From NCBI GenBank assembly GCA_018806915.1, contig JAGKQI010000049.1, forward strand, positions 372,001 to 436,000: 64,000 nucleotides of DNA, given 5' to 3'. Both the position numbers and the translations under genes were made by a program. The notes below the pieces were generated by a model that saw only the letters and a list, made by a program, of their open reading frames with translations, was not told the DNA's origin and did no database searches. Positions 9,626-19,547 of this stretch are shown here, one piece after another. This DNA is from Phytophthora colocasiae (lineage: Eukaryota; Oomycota; Peronosporomycetes; Peronosporales; Peronosporaceae). The first letter of the stretch is position 1, and every line of letters begins with the position of its first letter.

Positions 9626-10930
9626 CTACGAATTGTGGTGCTTCTGCAGTGCTTCGTCGAGCAACAAGTTCTCGACTGTCTCATTTCGGTTGCGGATGTT
9701 TGCAGATAGCGCGCTGACCAAGAAATTAATCAACGTCGTTGTCTCGGGGTCGTCTTTCAGCTTGGGATCCAGATAGTGAGGAGTGATCACGTAGCAGGTG
9801 GACATACTGGTGGAGCATTCGTCGACTTCTTCTGCTTCCTCAGGCTTGATAAGAACGTGACTCTGTTCCAGCAGGTAAACTCCACTGACTGGTTGATTTT
9901 TGAATACGAATGGCTCGATATACGCGTTCCAAACAAACACAATACGGTTCTCCTCGACATGTCGACGTAAGATCTGCTGACCGTAGGACGTAGCGGACGC
10001 ATTGGTTTTGAGGTCATTCATTTCCAGTCCATAACTCTCTGTCACCACATTACTTGTAGTCTCGTGAATACTTCGGCCCCTGTACGTGTGCCAGTACCTC
10101 CACCATGCATCTCCAGTTTCCTTCAAGGTAAAAGGCACTTGACGTTTGTCGAACAGCCTTCGATGCATCCCCTTCATCCCGCCTCGAAGCAAAGGTTGGT
10201 GTGTCACCACATTCTTTGGGACTGGACCGTTGCCTGCCACAATGCCTTCCACTTCACGATACGAAATCTCAACGCTGGCAGACAGTTCGTCGAAAATAAA
10301 CGCTGCAACGCGCTTGACGTACTCCACCGGGAGATTTGTACGTCTTGTATGTTTTCTTGCTTCGGGATCCATCTCACGCAGAGCCATTCGTTTAAATAAC
10401 ATCTTCTCGATACTCTTGACGATTCGCTTCTCCTCTTCCCACTGCTTCTTCAGCTTGACATTCTCACTTTCAGCTTTCAATCGTCGATTAAGTTGTCGAG
10501 TGCAAATATCTTGCCAAACTGCTGGGATTTCATGGACTCTTTCTTCGGCCCCTTGACCACTGGTGTCTTCGGTATCAAGAGCTTGTTCCCTTCGAATGGC
10601 TTTCAACTTTTGCAGCGTGAGTTGAAGGTCTTCTGCCTCTCTACGTAGCCGCACGACTTCGAAACGTCGTTCATCACGAGCTTTGTTGGAATTTAACTGT
10701 TTCTTTCTCTTCCTTCTCTTTGATTTTATCGGCTTTTTCGCTCCTTGACTTGAGTTTGTATCATCTTCTGTGGACTCAATGCGAAAATCAATGATTTCGT
10801 CGTCAATGGAAGCCAGAAGCTCGTCAGGATCCCATTTTTCACCAGTGAATAAGGACGAAAAGCCAGCATTTGTATCCTGGAGCTCCTGGTCAATGAAAGC
10901 AAGGGTCTCATCCAGCGACTCGGAGTTCAT
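9626..10930 (-). CDS. M96-like protein C
   Basis: Intact 434-residue member (MNSESLDETLAFIDQELQ). The basic tract KSKRRKRKKQLNSNKARDER is followed by heptads (LRREAEDLQLTLQKL), the second conserved helix (VWQDICTRQLNRRLKAESEN), VKSIEKMLFKR, and the C-terminal domain with AWWRYWHTYRG, VTESYGLEMNDL, SYGQQILRRHVEE, VFVWNAYIEPFVF and ENLLLDEAL. Full length relative to B, E and F. Same strand as A and B. Function of the family is unknown; sexual-stage expression is known only for the M96 genes it resembles. Confidence 0.75.
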   Translation of the reverse strand: MNSESLDETLAFIDQELQDTNAGFSSLFTGEKWDPDELLASIDDEIIDFRIESTEDDTNSSQGAKKPIKSKRRKRKKQLNSNKARDERRFEVVRLRREAEDLQLTLQKLKAIRREQALDTEDTSGQGAEERVHEIPAVWQDICTRQLNRRLKAESENVKLKKQWEEEKRIVKSIEKMLFKRMALREMDPEARKHTRRTNLPVEYVKRVAAFIFDELSASVEISYREVEGIVAGNGPVPKNVVTHQPLLRGGMKGMHRRLFDKRQVPFTLKETGDAWWRYWHTYRGRSIHETTSNVVTESYGLEMNDLKTNASATSYGQQILRRHVEENRIVFVWNAYIEPFVFKNQPVSGVYLLEQSHVLIKPEEAEEVDECSTSMSTCYVITPHYLDPKLKDDPETTTLINFLVSALSANIRNRNETVENLLLDEALQKHHNS

Positions 10931-10973
10931 CTTTACCTGAGCTTAAAAATACTACGTAGTATTGTATTTTAAC

Positions 10974-10981
10974 CCAATCAG
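10974..10981. promoter_or_regulatory. CCAAT-type element upstream of M96-like C
   Basis: CCAATCAG lies 43 bp upstream of the start of copy C, preceded by GTATTTTAAC as in copy B. A perfect palindrome ACTACGTAGT lies at 10951-10960 between motif and start. Confidence 0.4.
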
Positions 10982-11019
10982 AACAATCTATTCATGACAA
11001 TATATTGCCACAATACTTT

Positions 11020-12134
11020 GATCCATAAGTACGAGGACATAGAGCTCGTTACAAACTTCATCAATGCAGTCATCTTGGGGTCATTTTTTCCTCAGCTTCG
11101 GGTCTAAATAGTGCGGCGTCAGAATCTCGCAAGTTGACATTTGTGTGCAGACAGCGTTGTTAATTGTCGAATGGCGGTATTCAGGCTTGATGAGTGCGTT
11201 GCTTTGCTTGAGGAAGTAAACACCTTCGTTTTCAAACGTGAACGGCTCAACGTACGTGTTCCAAACGATAACAGTGCGGCCGTCTTCAATGTGTCGCCGT
11301 AATACCTGCTGGACGTAGAATGTTGCTTCGGTATCCGTCACAACGTCGGTAAACTCCAGTCCAAAGCATTCTGGGATGACGTTAGTTACATTGTCGTTGG
11401 AGCGCTGGCCTCTGTAGTCGTTCCAGTGTTTCCACCAGGCATCGGTTGTCTCTCCCATATCAAACGGCACGATATGCCTGTCCAGTACTTCCCATCGTGA
11501 ACCATTCAAGGTATAGCGTACCACTGGCATCTCATTTATCGGAACAGCATTATTCAGCTCAACCATCACCTCTGCAATATGATAAGAGTTCTCCAGCCCA
11601 GTCGACAGCTCATCAAAAATCAGAGCAGCCATTTGCTTCAAACTTCCAGAAGGAATCTCAATTCGTCTCGTGAGAGTATTCTCTCCCAAATGCACCAGAT
11701 CGTGTTTTGACGGGTGTCGATACAACAGCTTTCTAAGGTTTTGGACAACTTGCATTTCCCTTTCGCAGCTTCTCTTTAGATGAATATTCTCCCTCTCCGC
11801 TCGAAGTCGTTGATCCAGTTGTCGGATGCAGGTCTCTTTCCACACAACCGATGCATCACTCGAAGAGGAACTGGGTTGACATCCCCCTGTAAATCGGTTT
11901 TGTTCCTTTTGAAGCGACTTGCAGCTTCATTTTAAGATGTTTCACTGTATCACGGGGCTCGAGGATTTCAAGGCGGTTTTTCTACCTCGTCTTGTTTGGG
12001 TTGGCCTTTGCATTCTTCTTCTTGCGTGAAACGGCAGATTGCTGGTGATTCCCCATCAGCGGTACACTTGCCCATTGAAACGGAGTCACAGGCTCGAGTT
12101 CTGCACAGTTAACGACTTGAATATCGCTGTTCAT
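11020..12134 (-). pseudogene. M96-like gene D, decayed
   Basis: Begins at the ATG at 12134 (MNSDIQVVNCAELEP). The basic region NANPNKTR is followed directly by a TAG; the same frame then continues with recognisable coiled coil (KNRLEILEPRDTVKHLKMKL), so this is a nonsense change. Further downstream the frame changes, and a 254-residue open part (WKETCIRQLDQRLRAEREN through TPHYLDPKLR) covers the C-terminal domain. At a run of six T (11084-11089) the frame shifts again and the usual ENLLLD ending is not found. Closest relative in the window is copy F (shared RQLDQRLRAEREN, IEIPSGSLKQMA, VEPFTFENE). Confidence 0.75.
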
Positions 12135-12217
12135 TCTCTTCTTTACTATAAAGTTTAAACTGACTTTTTTAAGACGAAACCTGTTTCTAGCCAATCAGAA
12201 CTCATTAAATAGTTGGC
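12135..12217. promoter_or_regulatory. Short divergent promoter between M96-like D and E, with CCAATCAG
   Basis: Only 83 bp separate the starts of D (minus) and E (plus). CCAATCAG at 12191-12198 lies 19 bp upstream of the E start. Shared short intergenic DNA implies a common control region. Confidence 0.4.
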
Positions 12218-13537
12218 ATGGAGTCAGACCTGGAGGAGGTGCTGGCCCTGTTGGACGAGCCCCCTACAGCATCAACGCAGCGTCATGTACCTTCATTCTC
12301 GTCTGGTGATAACCTCTGGGGTCCTGACCTGCATTGGGTACTTTTAAATCAAGATTTGGAGGCGTCCAGGGGCGTGGAGACTTCCGCAAGCAAACTTCCG
12401 GATCAATTATACACTGAAAATACCAGTCAAGTCGCTACGAAGAAGCAGAGGAAGAAAATTAACCCGAACAAGGCACGAGACGAGCGTCGTTTCCATCTGA
12501 TTGATTTACAGGAACAAGTAGCAGAGTTGGAGTTCACTTTAAAGAGACTCCAGACTTTCAGAGATACCAGAAAGAGGATTGAGCATCCAGCTCAACCTAT
12601 TGACGGAGTGCCACCTGTGTGGCAGGAAATCTGCTCTCGTCAAGCTGAGAGGAGGGTAAAGGCCGAATGGAAGAGTATTCAATTAAAGAAGCAATACGAC
12701 AAGGAGAACGAACTTGTCAAAAAAATTGAGAAACTTCTCTACAAACGACGAAATATGACGAATGACGCAGAACCGGGAGCTACGAAACGCACTCGACGAA
12801 CGGATATCCCTGCGGGACATATTGAGCGTATGACGGCTTTGATCTTTGAGGAGCTTGCTGCAGGGGTCAAGATGTGCTACTACGACGTGGAACGAATTTT
12901 CAATACAGGCCGACCAGTTACTGTAGACTTGGTTAAACACAGTGCGTTACTTGAGGGTGGAGATAAGGTAAAAGGTGAGGAAAGGAAGTTCTACGACAGC
13001 AAGACCATGCCGTTCTCCGTGCGTGCAACTGGAGATGCTTGGTGGGGGAATTGGCATAACTATAGAGGCCAATGCTTCCAAGATGACGCAGTGAACGAAG
13101 TCAGCGAGACATTTGGACTGGAAATGAACGATTTCAAGACCAACATGTCTGCTACAGCTTATGCCCAGCAGATCCACCAGCGATATGTTGAAGATGGCCG
13201 GGTCATTTTTGTGTGGGATGCATACGTGGAACCTTTTGGCTTCGGTAACGAACACTTCGGTGAGGTTTACTTCCTCGAGCAGAATTATGTGCTGATAGAG
13301 CCTGAAGAATGGAGTTCGGAGAAAGCTGGCGACTCTTGTAATGGGTGGGCTACACGCGTTTCCACTTGTTTCGTGCTGACGCCTTACTTTTTGGACCCGA
13401 AGATAAAAGACGACGCCAAAACGACTGCTAGAATCAACTTTTTGGTCAGTGCTTTGTCCGCAAATGCTAGAGCACTCAACCAAATGGTTGAGGATCTGCT
13501 GCTGGACCAAGCTTTACAGTGTTACAGTGTTCGATGA
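12218..13537 (+). CDS. M96-like protein E
   Basis: Intact 439-residue member on the plus strand (MESDLEEVLALLDEPP). Basic region TKKQRKKINPNKARDERRF, coiled coil (LQEQVAELEFTLKRLQ), VWQEICSRQAERRVKAEWKS, VKKIEKLLYKRR, then the C-terminal domain: AWWGNWHNYRGQ, SETFGLEMNDFKTNMSAT, VIFVWDAYVEPFGF, CFVLTPYFLDPKIKDD and EDLLLDQALQ. Small differences (Trp in AEWKS, QIHQRYVEDG) mark it as a diverged paralog. Divergent from the broken copy D and convergent with F, with 83 bp between the E and F stop codons. Confidence 0.75.
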   Translation: MESDLEEVLALLDEPPTASTQRHVPSFSSGDNLWGPDLHWVLLNQDLEASRGVETSASKLPDQLYTENTSQVATKKQRKKINPNKARDERRFHLIDLQEQVAELEFTLKRLQTFRDTRKRIEHPAQPIDGVPPVWQEICSRQAERRVKAEWKSIQLKKQYDKENELVKKIEKLLYKRRNMTNDAEPGATKRTRRTDIPAGHIERMTALIFEELAAGVKMCYYDVERIFNTGRPVTVDLVKHSALLEGGDKVKGEERKFYDSKTMPFSVRATGDAWWGNWHNYRGQCFQDDAVNEVSETFGLEMNDFKTNMSATAYAQQIHQRYVEDGRVIFVWDAYVEPFGFGNEHFGEVYFLEQNYVLIEPEEWSSEKAGDSCNGWATRVSTCFVLTPYFLDPKIKDDAKTTARINFLVSALSANARALNQMVEDLLLDQALQCYSVR

Positions 13538-13620
13538 CGTTGAGAACGTTTATGAAGTACAAGTGCATTCGTTTGTTTTCTTGAATACATGAAGTTCTAC
13601 ATCCGGTCAACCCTGTTGCT

Positions 13621-14949
13621 TTAGCTACGATTATCTCGGCGCAGACTCTGGTCAAGCAACATGTCCTCTACCTTCTCATTCCGCATCATGATGTTCGAAG
13701 ACAGTGAGCTCGTCACGAAATCCGTCAGCGCAGCCATCTTCGGATCATCCTTCAGTCTCGGATCTAAGAAGTGCGGCGTCACGATCTCGCAACTCGACAT
13801 TCGGGTAGTAACAGCATCGCCCGCAGTATCTCGATGTCCAGGCTTAATGATCACATGGCTTTGTTCTAGAAAGTAGACGCCATTCACGCGTTCGTTCTTA
13901 AACATGAATGGCTCAACGTAAGCATTCCAGACAATGACTGTCCGTTCGGGTTCGACGTGTCGCTGTAGGACTTGCTGCACGTAGAATGTTGCCTTCGTAT
14001 CAGCCACTACATCGGTAAACTCCAGCCCAAAGCTCTCTACGACAACGTTCCCTACGTTAATTTCAGAGCGTCCACCAATGTAGTTATTCCAGTGTTTCCA
14101 CCACGCATCGGAAGTCTCTCGCATACCGAACGGCAAGATGTGGTGATCAAATACTTCAGTACGAGTTCCATTCATGGCGTCACGCAGTAAAGGTTTCTGA
14201 GTCATCTCGTTCGTTGAAACCGGACTGTTCATCTCGACCACGACCTCCGCAATCCGATAGGAGTTCTCCACACCAGCAGCCAATTGATCGAAGATCAAGC
14301 TTGCCATTTGCTTTAAACTTCCAGTAGGAATCTCAATACGTCTCGTGCGCGTATTCTCTCCCAAATGGACGAGATCGCGCTGTGACGGGTGTCGGTACAT
14401 CAACCTTCCAAGGTTTCGGACAACTTGCATCTCCCTGTCACAGCTCTTCTTCAAGTGAGCATTTTCCCTCTCCGCTCGAAGTCGTTGGTCCAATTGTCGG
14501 ATACACGTCTCCTTCCACACAGCTGCCATAGCACTTGATAGAGGCCGTAACTGTTGCCTGGTATGCTCATTTTGTACTGGTGTTCGCTTCCGTTTGCCTC
14601 GAATCAGTTGCAACTGTTCCAATTTCATCTCCAGCTCTTTGACTTGGTCTCGTAGCTCAATCAGCTCAAAGCGACGTTCATTCCTCGCCTTGTTCGGATC
14701 GTAGTTCAGCTTCTTCTGCTTCTGTTGCGCAGAGGTTTGATACTGGGTATTGTCCAGCGGAGTGTTCCCAAATATCCCTGTATTTTCTGCAAAGTCTCCG
14801 CCGTCCATGGCACCTAAAAGAACCTCTGGGTCCCATTCATCGCCCCCCAACGTCGATAATATCCCATCAGTAGCTCCAGACGTTTGTTGCCCTTCACTTA
14901 GAAGGAATAGTGTGGCATTAAGGCTCGACTCGACCTCCTCGGCGTGCAT
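13621..14949 (-). CDS. M96-like protein F
   Basis: Intact 442-residue member (MHAEEVESSLNATLFLLSEG). Basic segment KQKKLNYDPNKARNERRFEL, coiled coil LRDQVKELEMKLEQLQ, VWKETCIRQLDQRLRAEREN, and the C-terminal domain with AWWKHWNNYIGG, VESFGLEFTDVVADTKATFY, VIVWNAYVEPFMF and EDMLLDQSL. It has FGLEFTDV rather than FGLEMNDF, a subgroup feature shared with copy D. It is the best preserved member of that subgroup. Confidence 0.75.
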   Translation of the reverse strand: MHAEEVESSLNATLFLLSEGQQTSGATDGILSTLGGDEWDPEVLLGAMDGGDFAENTGIFGNTPLDNTQYQTSAQQKQKKLNYDPNKARNERRFELIELRDQVKELEMKLEQLQLIRGKRKRTPVQNEHTRQQLRPLSSAMAAVWKETCIRQLDQRLRAERENAHLKKSCDREMQVVRNLGRLMYRHPSQRDLVHLGENTRTRRIEIPTGSLKQMASLIFDQLAAGVENSYRIAEVVVEMNSPVSTNEMTQKPLLRDAMNGTRTEVFDHHILPFGMRETSDAWWKHWNNYIGGRSEINVGNVVVESFGLEFTDVVADTKATFYVQQVLQRHVEPERTVIVWNAYVEPFMFKNERVNGVYFLEQSHVIIKPGHRDTAGDAVTTRMSSCEIVTPHFLDPRLKDDPKMAALTDFVTSSLSSNIMMRNEKVEDMLLDQSLRRDNRS

Positions 14950-15109
14950 TTTAGCTGTACATGTAGTGTAACCTGTTCTGCAAATCGAAATTAACGAATC
15001 ACAGTCTAATGGACGATTTGATGCGACTCTATTATAAGGACGAGTGTGAAGACATAATATGTCTTATTATCATATTATGGCTACTCGACGACCACTTCTT
15101 CGTGACAAT

Positions 15110-15623
15110 ATGGACGAAGGCACACACGTCAAGGTGTTTGACTGCACTGTTTTACCATTTAGCATGGCGGAAACTGATGAAGCGGGAAGTGTTCTGATGA
15201 CAATGTGGTCACGATAAAACTGATGATGTGGTCGCAGAAAGCTTCGGACTAGAAATTCGCGACGTCGAAACCGGACGTCCGCCACGTTTGACGTGCAACA
15301 GATTCTGCATCGATACATGAACGAGAATCACGTGTTATACGTGTGGAACATGTACACGGAGCCCTTCCTGTTTAAGAATAATCGCGTGCATGGAATTTAC
15401 TACCGACGTATTGGTCAAACCAGTCGAGATGCCTACACCTTGTAGTCTAATGGTGTCTTCCGAAGATATCAAGGTCGAATTTCTGGACCCAACGACGAAG
15501 AAAGATGCAAGGATAGCCGCTTTAACCAAGCATGTGGCGAAATCAATGGTTCCCTATATCATAATGAGGAACGAGGCCATCGAAACGTTCTTGTTGGATC
15601 GAGCACTGCAAAGTCGTACGTAA
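15110..15623 (+). pseudogene. M96-like gene G, 3' remnant
   Basis: Only the C-terminal half survives. VKVFDCTVLPFSMAETDEAG is followed in frame by a stop. Homology resumes with DDVVAESFGLEIRDVETG, shifts frame to FDVQQILHRYMNENHVLY and VWNMYTEPFLFKNN, and ends with IIMRNEAIETFLLDRALQ before the stop at 15621-15623. Basic region and coiled coil are absent. Three or more frame changes. Confidence 0.7.
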
Positions 15624-15643
15624 CCTGAAAAAAATCTTTTTAG

Positions 15644-16465
15644 CTATTGCAGTGGTTGCAATTGGTTTCTTGGAAGTAAACGCAGCACTAATCGAGTTGT
15701 AGAAGGTTGTAGGTGGACAGTATCAGGCACGACTTCTTGATCACGAACACAGAACGCGAGACTCTGCGTGCACAGTGTTTGCAGCATAAATCGAGTATTT
15801 TGTACAGAATCCTTTCCACTGCTGCAATCGCTTTGCAAGAGAACTTCGCCTCCTTGTGAAAGTTGTTGTCGAATCTTTCGAAGCAGCTCGTTCCGGTAAG
15901 TTGCATCGACTTCGACATCTTCTATCGACAAATTCACTAGCTTCAGCTCGTCACCACCTTCCACTTCAGGTAAAGAATCTACGTCCTCATCCTTGTTAAC
16001 CTCTTCTTGCTGCGCCTCCACCGGATTTGGTTCATGCAGGTTTACCTTCGCTCGTTCTCTCCATCTAGGTCCTCTTCGTATTTCGAGAATTCTTTCTCGT
16101 TTTTGAACTGCATTTAAAGCTTCACGCGCTTCTTGCTTTCGTGCTCGAGTACGATATGCGTGCTTTACTTGACCAACAGTCTTGGGTATTCGTTCGGTCT
16201 CCTGGGGAATATCAGGATTGGTCGTGATGTGGTCACTAACGCTTCTCCACGTTTCAGTTCGCTGGTTCTCGTACTCCAACGCTCCTGGTGGGGTAGTAAA
16301 CAGAGCTCGTAGACTACCAGAACGTCCGAATTGATTTGCTTCAGTGAATTCATCGCTTGATATGGATGAAGAAGAATCTGGTAGTGCTTTTTGGGCGTGC
16401 CATCCTTTCACTAATCGCTTCTTCTCGTTGCGAGGCAAGTGATAAAGTTTGAGCTCTTCCTGCAT
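15644..16465 (-). CDS. Unknown charged protein
   Basis: A 273-residue frame with no domain I recognise. The middle is rich in Lys, Arg and Glu (KHAYRTRARKQEAREALNAV, IRRGPRWRERAKVN) and probably helical; an acidic part (EEVNKDEDVDSLPEVEGGDE) follows. The last 60 residues may be wrong, since a second frame is open across 15688-15918 and a short intron or frameshift there cannot be excluded. The start lies 95 bp from that of the divergently transcribed next gene, so the two may share a promoter. Confidence 0.5.
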   Translation of the reverse strand: MQEELKLYHLPRNEKKRLVKGWHAQKALPDSSSSISSDEFTEANQFGRSGSLRALFTTPPGALEYENQRTETWRSVSDHITTNPDIPQETERIPKTVGQVKHAYRTRARKQEAREALNAVQKRERILEIRRGPRWRERAKVNLHEPNPVEAQQEEVNKDEDVDSLPEVEGGDELKLVNLSIEDVEVDATYRNELLRKIRQQLSQGGEVLLQSDCSSGKDSVQNTRFMLQTLCTQSLAFCVRDQEVVPDTVHLQPSTTRLVLRLLPRNQLQPLQ

Positions 16466-16560
16466 ATTTGGTTGGTAAGTGCAGATACCGTCGTGGCAGT
16501 CTCAATTTGAAGCAGTTATTTATACAAGAAAACCTGATCTTATCTACTGGAAGTTCGGAA

Positions 16561-17505
16561 ATGAAGGGACGTAAATTAAAATCTTCAACACGAAGTGGTA
16601 TCCGCTCTTCGACAGCTCAAGCTCCAGTGAAGAAGATCGTGAAGAAAAAGGTGGTGAGAGGTGCAGCTCCGTCCATTTTGGGTTTGAAACCTACAGAATC
16701 TATATGGAATGAAGAAGGTGATACGGTTGATCATGTAGCAGAGTGTCAACGGCTTCGAGAACAGTTGGAAAGAGTGTTAATTGATCATCAGAGGCAAGAA
16801 GAAGAGATCGTAGCGTTGAGAGCACTGGCCAAGTCCTTAAAGCAAGAGGTCGAGACAATTCAGGAACAGCAACAGATCCAGATCTCGTCCAGTAGCGTTG
16901 ACCAGGCTCCACACAGAGATTTTCGAGCTTCTTGTTCTAGATCACATGAGGTTTTCAAGATGGATGTCCAAATAGAAGAGCTACTGGGAGAAAATGCTGA
17001 GCTGCGTCGCCAATTGGAGGATTCTCAGGACGAGCTCAAGGCCGCTCATGCTTGCATTGCACATAAATTACCAGTGTACAAACTCGCAGCAGTAAAAGCG
17101 AACGCAGAATTGTGTTGTGTTAAAAGTCAATTACAGCAAGAGCGAGATCACTCAGATCTGCTCCAGCATCAACTTGTGCGGTGCAAAGCAAGACAAGATA
17201 ATATCCCAGCACGAGTATCACTCAAAAGTGGTAATTATGCAGACGAACACGACGAGGATGTAGCAGAGAGTGACATTATTCGACATGAACAAGAACGTTT
17301 CCTTCGGCAATGTACTCGTCTACAACGAAACAGAAGTTCATTCTCAACGGAAAGTGAGGAGAATATGCCAAACAAATATGTATCCGATGCGAGTTTCAAG
17401 TCAACGTTCCCTGCGGAGTATAACACTAAAGCCGGCAATCAAGATTCGCTTGATCTCGGGTTTAATCTCGATGAATTGAATTTATCTCACGAAAAGAGCT
17501 CATAG
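16561..17505 (+). CDS. Unknown coiled-coil protein
   Basis: From the ATG at 16561 (MKGRKLKSSTRSGIRSS) this gives 314 residues; the frame is open to 16468, but the upstream part is not protein-like. It has a basic N-terminus (KKIVKKKVVRGAAPSILGLK), long heptad segments (ECQRLREQLERVLIDHQRQ, IEELLGENAELRRQLEDSQD, CVKSQLQQERDHSDLLQHQL) and an acidic Ser-rich tail. Such a layout fits a structural, centrosomal or scaffold protein, but no family is recognisable. Convergent with the next gene, with 43 bp between stops. Confidence 0.55.
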   Translation: MKGRKLKSSTRSGIRSSTAQAPVKKIVKKKVVRGAAPSILGLKPTESIWNEEGDTVDHVAECQRLREQLERVLIDHQRQEEEIVALRALAKSLKQEVETIQEQQQIQISSSSVDQAPHRDFRASCSRSHEVFKMDVQIEELLGENAELRRQLEDSQDELKAAHACIAHKLPVYKLAAVKANAELCCVKSQLQQERDHSDLLQHQLVRCKARQDNIPARVSLKSGNYADEHDEDVAESDIIRHEQERFLRQCTRLQRNRSSFSTESEENMPNKYVSDASFKSTFPAEYNTKAGNQDSLDLGFNLDELNLSHEKSS

Positions 17506-17548
17506 CAAAAAAAAATCCGAATTTTTGAAGGACAACACTTTCATCTCT

Positions 17549-19441
17549 TTATACAGTATCATCGCCTGAATTTGCTTGATCTTCGTCGCCTTCCAGTAGT
17601 GACTGAGTTCCAGCAGCCTCTGAAGTATAACCATAGGATCCACCTCCGGCAGCTCCCGTCTCATAGATCTTCTTCTTACGTGATATTAGCACACGGAATC
17701 TCTCCAATCCTTGCTGTACCAACCGTTCCCCCTCTGCAACAGACGAAGCATGTGCTGGATCACCTGGAATTACTTGTTCATACTGCTCAATTCCAAGTTT
17801 TCTCATCACTCGCGCATAGCCGTTTGTGAGTGTGAAGACAGCCAGTGCAATCATTGCTAGTGGTGCGTAAACGGCGAAGCCCCTTCCAAAAACGTGAACA
17901 ACACGCGTATTCGCTAGTAAAGCGTTGAATGCAGAGCCTTCTGCAAGTCCCCCACCTCTGAGTAGCAGCAGTGCGTTCTGACCCAATGCGAACTGTAAAC
18001 GGCACTGATGGATCGAAGTCTTCAGCAGACAAAGCTCAGTCGAGTTGCCATGTGCACGTAACGCATACTTCCCGGGTAATCGAAGTGTGAACAAGCTCAT
18101 GTAGCAACACAACGCTAGATACACTAGAAGCAGAGCGGATATAACCTCTGTTGCACTGCGTAGACTGCTGCTGGTCTCCTTTGCTTCTGCTGCGATCAAG
18201 AAGCGAAATAGAGATAACGCAGATTCATTCCAGCCCATCGTAAGCTCACCCCACACAACACACAACGAAAGGAAACCTGTCGTAACTGCGCAGGTTACGG
18301 ATACTGGAGACGTAACCCACCGACGAATTTGGTGACGAGATAGTAAGAAAAGGTTGTTCAACCGGTTGATCACTGATGTTTCAGGATACAAACTACCCGA
18401 AGGTAGAGCTCGTTCCGTATTGCGATCTTGCAGAATATCCACATTGATACAAAGTTCCAAGAAAGCTTGGTCGCAGCGACGCATTTCCAACTGTGCAACA
18501 CGTACTCGACGATGTAGTTTAACCGTTTCTGGAAGCGTTGGTGCTTTGCGAGACAGACGGCTAATAAAACTTGCTCCACGCTTCAATTTGCTCGATATGT
18601 CAGTGAACAAAGCAGAATTATTCCCTCGTTTCACATCTTTAGAAGTCTCAAGGCTACTGAAAGCTGGTTTGCTCTTCTCCACCAGCGCTAACACCTGCAG
18701 GAGACACGTCTTTACGTATTGCATCTCACTAGTGAGGATGATAGCGTCGCTTTCAGCCTGCACCATACGCTGATAAGCGTCACGAACATCAGCCACCACT
18801 TCATCATAGTCGAACCTCGCCTCCATCCTCTCATCTTGAAGTTGCACTGCCTGAAATTGCAGTTTCTGAAGCTGTGCTCCATCCAGACGTCGCACCCAAA
18901 ATCCTCTAGGGATCTCCACCAGCCCGTAACCCAATAGAGCGATGACCCACAGCAATCCGTACGTGTTGCTGGTCGCCATAGCAAGGCCCAGAACCCCATA
19001 GAGTGATAAATGATCGACAAATACCAAATACGAAGCCACAATAAACAGTACTCCGCCTAGAACTGTCCAATGGAAGACCAAATGCCTGAATGAACTCACA
19101 ATGCGCTTATCCAGCTCAAACTCCCCGTTTTGACGAAATTCCACCAGGAATGGAAGCCCCACCCAACTCATGAGGAAAGTGGTCCAATATAATAGCCTCC
19201 AACTTGCCAAGTACTCGTTAAACGTGGATGTATCCACTGTATCACCACTTGAAGGTGGAGCCAGACCATTGGTGGCCAGATCCATCGGCAGTAGCAGTAA
19301 TCCGAGGAAACCCAACGACCAACTCGTGAATACTGCTGCATGTACAGAGGTGGGAACATTTGCATCTTTGTAGTGACTTAAGAGCCACCACGTAAAGCCG
19401 AGAAGTCCACACACAGCCATTAGTGACGCTAGGAGCGCCAT
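17549..19441 (-). CDS. LMBRD2: LMBR1-domain membrane protein (LMBRD2-like)
   Basis: A 630-residue multi-pass protein. It begins in the membrane (SLMAVCGLLGFTWWLLSHYK), has WRLLYWTTFLMSWVGLPFLVE, then NTYGLLWVIALLGYGLVEIP followed by RGFW, which is the strongest family signature of LMBR1/LMBRD2 proteins. A long soluble coiled-coil loop (about residues 205-370, with YQRMVQAESDAIILTSEMQY) separates the first five and last four membrane segments. The C-terminus is acidic and soluble (QSLLEGDEDQANSGDD). LMBRD2 homologs are linked to receptor signalling and trafficking in animals; the role in oomycetes is unknown. Intronless here. CCAATCAG lies 67 bp upstream (19508-19515), as in the M96-like genes. 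Confidence 0.8.
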   Translation of the reverse strand: MALLASLMAVCGLLGFTWWLLSHYKDANVPTSVHAAVFTSWSLGFLGLLLLPMDLATNGLAPPSSGDTVDTSTFNEYLASWRLLYWTTFLMSWVGLPFLVEFRQNGEFELDKRIVSSFRHLVFHWTVLGGVLFIVASYLVFVDHLSLYGVLGLAMATSNTYGLLWVIALLGYGLVEIPRGFWVRRLDGAQLQKLQFQAVQLQDERMEARFDYDEVVADVRDAYQRMVQAESDAIILTSEMQYVKTCLLQVLALVEKSKPAFSSLETSKDVKRGNNSALFTDISSKLKRGASFISRLSRKAPTLPETVKLHRRVRVAQLEMRRCDQAFLELCINVDILQDRNTERALPSGSLYPETSVINRLNNLFLLSRHQIRRWVTSPVSVTCAVTTGFLSLCVVWGELTMGWNESALSLFRFLIAAEAKETSSSLRSATEVISALLLVYLALCCYMSLFTLRLPGKYALRAHGNSTELCLLKTSIHQCRLQFALGQNALLLLRGGGLAEGSAFNALLANTRVVHVFGRGFAVYAPLAMIALAVFTLTNGYARVMRKLGIEQYEQVIPGDPAHASSVAEGERLVQQGLERFRVLISRKKKIYETGAAGGGSYGYTSEAAGTQSLLEGDEDQANSGDDTV

Positions 19442-19547
19442 GTTACAACTTGACTTGCGTCTCTTCGTTTAGGATCGTAATTGTGTGCTGTACATAATAC
19501 CATCTGACCAATCAGCGATAGCTCTTGACCACCAACAGCACTGTACT

